A stretch of DNA of 8,004 nucleotides from Treponema sp. (GTDB taxonomy: Bacteria > Spirochaetota > Spirochaetia > Treponematales > Breznakiellaceae), in NCBI GenBank assembly GCA_031266635.1, contig JAISAN010000011.1:1-8004 (forward strand), given 5' to 3'. The translations under genes were made by a program, and so were the position numbers. This document shows positions 6,531-8,004 of this stretch, in pieces (the stretch's first letter is position 1; every line of letters starts with the position of its first letter). The notes under the pieces are model-generated. The model was not told the origin of the DNA. It did no database searches and worked only from the letters and a program-made list of their open reading frames with translations.

Positions 6531-6650
6531 AGACTTGTTCAATAACCCGGTTGGTTATTTCACAAGTCTTGCAGTTTTTCAGGCTAAAGCCTTGTAAAAC
6601 TGCGTTTTTTAATGGAATTTGTTCAGAAACTGAAGTTTCTGAACAACTCT
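6531..6650 (+). mobile_element. 120-bp MITE-like palindromic element (element 1) in the toxin gene
   Basis: The left end AGACTTGTTCA and the right end TGAACAACTCT are inverted repeats with one mismatch in 11. ATT occurs on both outer flanks (6528-6530 and 6651-6653) and fits a 3-bp target duplication, although 2 or 4 bp cannot be excluded. Inside are three hairpins end to end. The first is 6531-6569, with stems AGACTTGT/ACAAGTCT and AATAACC/GGTTATT. The second is 6571-6603. The third is 6619-6646, a perfect 13-bp stem with a two-base loop. There is no transposase, so it would be a non-autonomous element mobilised in trans. Element plus duplication is 123 bp, a multiple of three, but it carries two stops in the toxin frame. 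Confidence 0.75.
6571..6610 (+). terminator. Terminator-like middle hairpin of element 1
   Basis: GCAGTTTT (6571-6578) pairs with AAAACTGC (6596-6603). An inner CAGGC/GCCTTG stem closes a TAAA loop, and GTTTTTT follows directly. Read rightward this is a credible intrinsic terminator that would stop transcripts from the antitoxin promoter within the toxin gene. The GGCTAAAGCC core is identical to that of the operon terminator at 5209-5228. Confidence 0.6.
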
Positions 6651-6836
6651 ATTGATGAAATCAAGGGAGCTTCTCGATCATTGCAGGATAAAATGTTAGA
6701 AAAACTTTTTAATTTTACCGTATTATCCATTACAGATGATGCACAATTTCTTGCGGATGTTTACATCCAAAATGGAATTTTCCCTGAAAAGTATTCGGAT
6801 GATGCTTTACATACTGCAATAACTTCCACTAATCAA

Positions 6837-6945
6837 CAACCGCGAGGCAGAGCCACGCGGTATGTTGTTCTCATAAGGTATTTATATTCGGGTTTCATAC
6901 CTTTATAACCGCGGCAGAGCCGCAGGGTATGAAACCCTCAATACG
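6837..6945 (+). mobile_element. 109-bp palindromic element (element 2) in the toxin gene, flanked by AATCAA
   Basis: AATCAA is duplicated exactly at 6831-6836 and 6946-6951, and removing one copy plus the 109 bp restores the PIN frame across Q-I-G-I-L-L. The insert holds two related palindromes. At 6835-6869, AACAAC/GTTGTT surrounds CGCG and GGC/GCC with an AGA loop. At 6890-6937 a perfect 12-bp stem, GGGTTTCATACC with its complement, surrounds GCGGC-AGA-GCCGC. The two cores (6838-6864 and 6907-6931) are imperfect direct repeats sharing AACCGCG, GGCAGAGCC and GGTATG. No coding capacity is apparent. Insert plus duplication is 115 bp, so it shifts the frame. It differs in sequence from element 1. 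Confidence 0.75.
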
Positions 6946-7124
6946 AATCAAATAGGAATACTACTAAGCTGGAATTTTACCCATTTAGTAAAAGTAAAAA
7001 CACGCCGGATGGTTTCGTTGCTAAATACAATACATAATTACAATCCTGTCGAGATCATTACACCGCCGGAATTATAAATCTTCCACGCCCTGAAGCTCCT
7101 CTGCTCCCTTACCTTTGCGCTTTA

Positions 7125-7817
7125 TTACCTGTCCCCTGGAATTGCCGCCGCGCCTGCGCTCCGCCAGAGCAGCGCTGCGGCGCCGTAGCCGCCAAAGACC
7201 GAGAGCAGGCGGTCGATGACATTGATCGGAATCCGCGACAGAATCTCGGTGGCGGCGGAGGGCAGGTTTTTGCGGAGCAGGGCCAGCCTAAAAATATCCA
7301 GATCGGAATTGGAACTGCCCCCGAAGGGGTTTATCAAAACCGCGGTAAGTCCGCCCAGTATGCTGATGACGATGCACATCACAAAGGACAGCAACAGGAG
7401 GACGACCAGGGTGTTCATCAGGGGCCTAAGGCGGTTGTTGAACGGGGCGGTTTCCAATTCGCCTGTTTTGACCGCCGTTCCCGCCCCAAAGCGCAGCTCC
7501 GCGGGAAAAAGGCGGATAAAGAGCGCGGTAACCAGGGCCGCCGCCGCGTTGCAGAAGGCGTAGAGGAGATCCGCCCATCCGTAAAAACGCACCATGTTTA
7601 CGATAGGGTTGGTCAACAGGCCGGTCAGGACGCCGCATAAAGGGCCGCCGTAAAAAGTCATTGCCACGGTAAAAAGGGTGTCCATAAAAAGCGGTATCCC
7701 CAGGGCGTCCCGGAAAAAATTCCCCGTAAGGACATTCAAAGCCGCCCCGCCAAGACAGAGCAAGGGCAGCGCCGCGATACGTTTCCAATCCCGCTTTGAT
7801 TCCGGGCCGGTTTTCAT
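7125..7817 (-). CDS. Polytopic membrane protein, possibly ECF S-component-like
   Basis: This 230-residue protein has about five membrane segments: roughly 14-32, 44-68, 84-104, 135-162 and 198-217. The first half contains FMDTLFTVAMTFYGGPLCGVLTGLLTN, then FYGWADLLYAFCNAAAALV. An acidic residue in the second helix, then a Gly-rich turn and TN, recalls substrate-binding S-components of energy-coupling-factor vitamin transporters and related membrane sensor domains. A charged loop at about 105-130 and an insert at about 163-197 (NPFGGSSNSDLDIF) are not diagnostic. No ATPase or T-component gene is nearby, so it would have to share a remote energising module, or the resemblance is superficial. Start ATG at 7817 has no Shine-Dalgarno sequence; a TATAAT lies six bases upstream on this strand. 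It diverges from the gene at 7877. Confidence is high for a membrane protein and low for the transporter idea. Confidence 0.78.
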   Translation of the reverse strand: MKTGPESKRDWKRIAALPLLCLGGAALNVLTGNFFRDALGIPLFMDTLFTVAMTFYGGPLCGVLTGLLTNPIVNMVRFYGWADLLYAFCNAAAALVTALFIRLFPAELRFGAGTAVKTGELETAPFNNRLRPLMNTLVVLLLLSFVMCIVISILGGLTAVLINPFGGSSNSDLDIFRLALLRKNLPSAATEILSRIPINVIDRLLSVFGGYGAAALLWRSAGAAAIPGDR

Positions 7818-7823
7818 AGGACG

Positions 7824-7829
7824 ATTATA
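7824..7829 (-). promoter_or_regulatory. -10 box close to the membrane-protein start
   Basis: On the minus strand TATAAT occupies 7829-7824, leaving six bases before ATG at 7817. No good -35 box is visible 16-18 bp upstream. If used, transcription would begin at about the start codon and give a leaderless message. Confidence 0.4.
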
Positions 7830-7862
7830 AAGGGAAAAACCTTCTTTATCTATATATTTTTG

Positions 7863-7871
7863 TGCTATACT
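7863..7871 (+). promoter_or_regulatory. Extended -10 promoter of the right-edge gene
   Basis: TGCTATACT is an extended -10 motif (TGn plus TATACT at 7866-7871). The -35 region is poor, which extended -10 promoters tolerate. Only five bases separate it from ATG 7877. ATAAAG (7827-7832) and CTTTAT (7844-7849) form an 11-bp-spaced inverted repeat between the two divergent -10 boxes and could be an operator. Confidence 0.4.
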
Positions 7872-7876
7872 GGCTC

Positions 7877-8004
7877 ATGGCCTCCGCCGTTATTTTGCCG
7901 GAAGAAATTGATGTCTATTTCCGCCTGCTCTGGCTCTTTGTGCTTATCCTTTCCATTTTTATTCTGCTGCTCTGGTATTTCTATACGGCCGCCCGCAAAG
8001 CCGG
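7877..8004 (+). CDS. N-terminus of an unidentified membrane protein (partial, runs off the right edge)
   Basis: Forty-two codons are visible, starting MASAVILPEEIDVYFRLLW. A single strongly hydrophobic segment, LLWLFVLILSIFILLLWYF at about residues 17-35, is followed by basic TAARKAG. The short acidic start and the basic residues after the helix suggest an anchored protein with its C-terminal part in the cytoplasm. The frame is open to the window end. There is no Shine-Dalgarno sequence; the extended -10 motif lies five bases before the ATG. Too little is present to name a family. It diverges from the membrane protein at 7125-7817 across a 59-bp gap. Confidence 0.6.
   Translation, partial: MASAVILPEEIDVYFRLLWLFVLILSIFILLLWYFYTAARKA

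Larger units (their letters stand above)
6393..7077 (+). pseudogene. PIN-domain (VapC-like) toxin gene split by two palindromic insertions
   Basis: Three pieces of one PIN ribonuclease are visible. Piece 1 (6393-6530, residues 1-46) starts MKTNIYLDTTIVSALFDERT, with the first metal-binding Asp8, and ends at ISELVI. Piece 2 (6651-6836) continues IDEIKGA and reaches GIFPEKYSDDALHTAI, the third acidic motif. Piece 3 (6946-7077) reads NQIGILLSWNFTHLVKVKTR and ends ITPPEL before TAA at 7075-7077. Removing 6531-6653 and 6837-6951 joins them into a continuous 148-residue frame, a normal PIN length. As it stands, the first frame stops at 6543-6545 after 50 residues. A second ATG at 6612 opens a 98-residue fragment that lacks Asp8 and stops at 6906-6908. 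The intact ancestor would have been a Mg-dependent RNase toxin. I infer the toxin is inactive, unless the fragments reassemble, which is unlikely. Confidence 0.85.

Noticed and set aside
6612..6908. Free-standing 98-residue protein starting in element 1
   Set aside because: Its body is the middle of the PIN toxin and both its ends are repeat-derived. It is treated as part of the pseudogene rather than as a gene.
6531..6951. CRISPR-like array
   Set aside because: The repeats are palindromic and differ from each other, there is no regular spacing and no set of unique spacers, and no cas gene is nearby.

Overview
The window looks like chromosome from a spirochaete, most likely a Treponema of the moderately G+C-rich, gut-associated kind. 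This is inference from four things: a spirochaete-style lipobox (LTGGC), an all-helical protein resembling the treponemal DUF5312 family, a CHASE2/cyclase-like receptor, and many small palindromic repeats between genes. No ribosomal or other phylogenetic marker is present, so the genus is a judgement.

Layout. (1) Positions 1-2189, minus strand: the N-terminal 729 residues of a large CHASE2 sensor whose C-terminal domain looks like a class III nucleotide cyclase with substrate and catalytic residues replaced. It runs off the left edge. (2) Positions 2326-5176, plus strand: a probable operon of a small lipoprotein (DUF4398-like), a 510-residue cytoplasmic helical protein, and a rhomboid intramembrane serine protease. 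A strong terminator hairpin follows at 5209-5234. (3) Positions 5177-5340: a gene-free stretch dense with hairpins and a 20-bp direct repeat. (4) Positions 5341-6027: an exported protein of unknown function. (5) Positions 6100-7080: a clearly A+T-richer island with a type II toxin-antitoxin locus. It has a near-consensus promoter, an intact 63-residue antitoxin and a PIN-domain (VapC-like) toxin gene. (6) Positions 7125-7817, minus strand: a polytopic membrane protein, diverging from a membrane protein that starts at 7877 and leaves the right edge.

The most interesting part is the toxin gene. It is split into three pieces by two unrelated small non-coding palindromic elements. One is 120 bp, with imperfect terminal inverted repeats and three stacked hairpins, the middle one terminator-like. 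The other is 109 bp, flanked by a 6-bp target duplication (AATCAA) and built of two related palindromes. Removing both, plus one copy of each target duplication, restores a continuous 148-residue PIN protein with its acidic residues. A third hairpin, related to the left arm of the 120-bp element, lies directly after the promoter -10 box of the antitoxin. The locus therefore appears to keep a possible antitoxin while its toxin has been silenced by MITE-like or REP-like elements.
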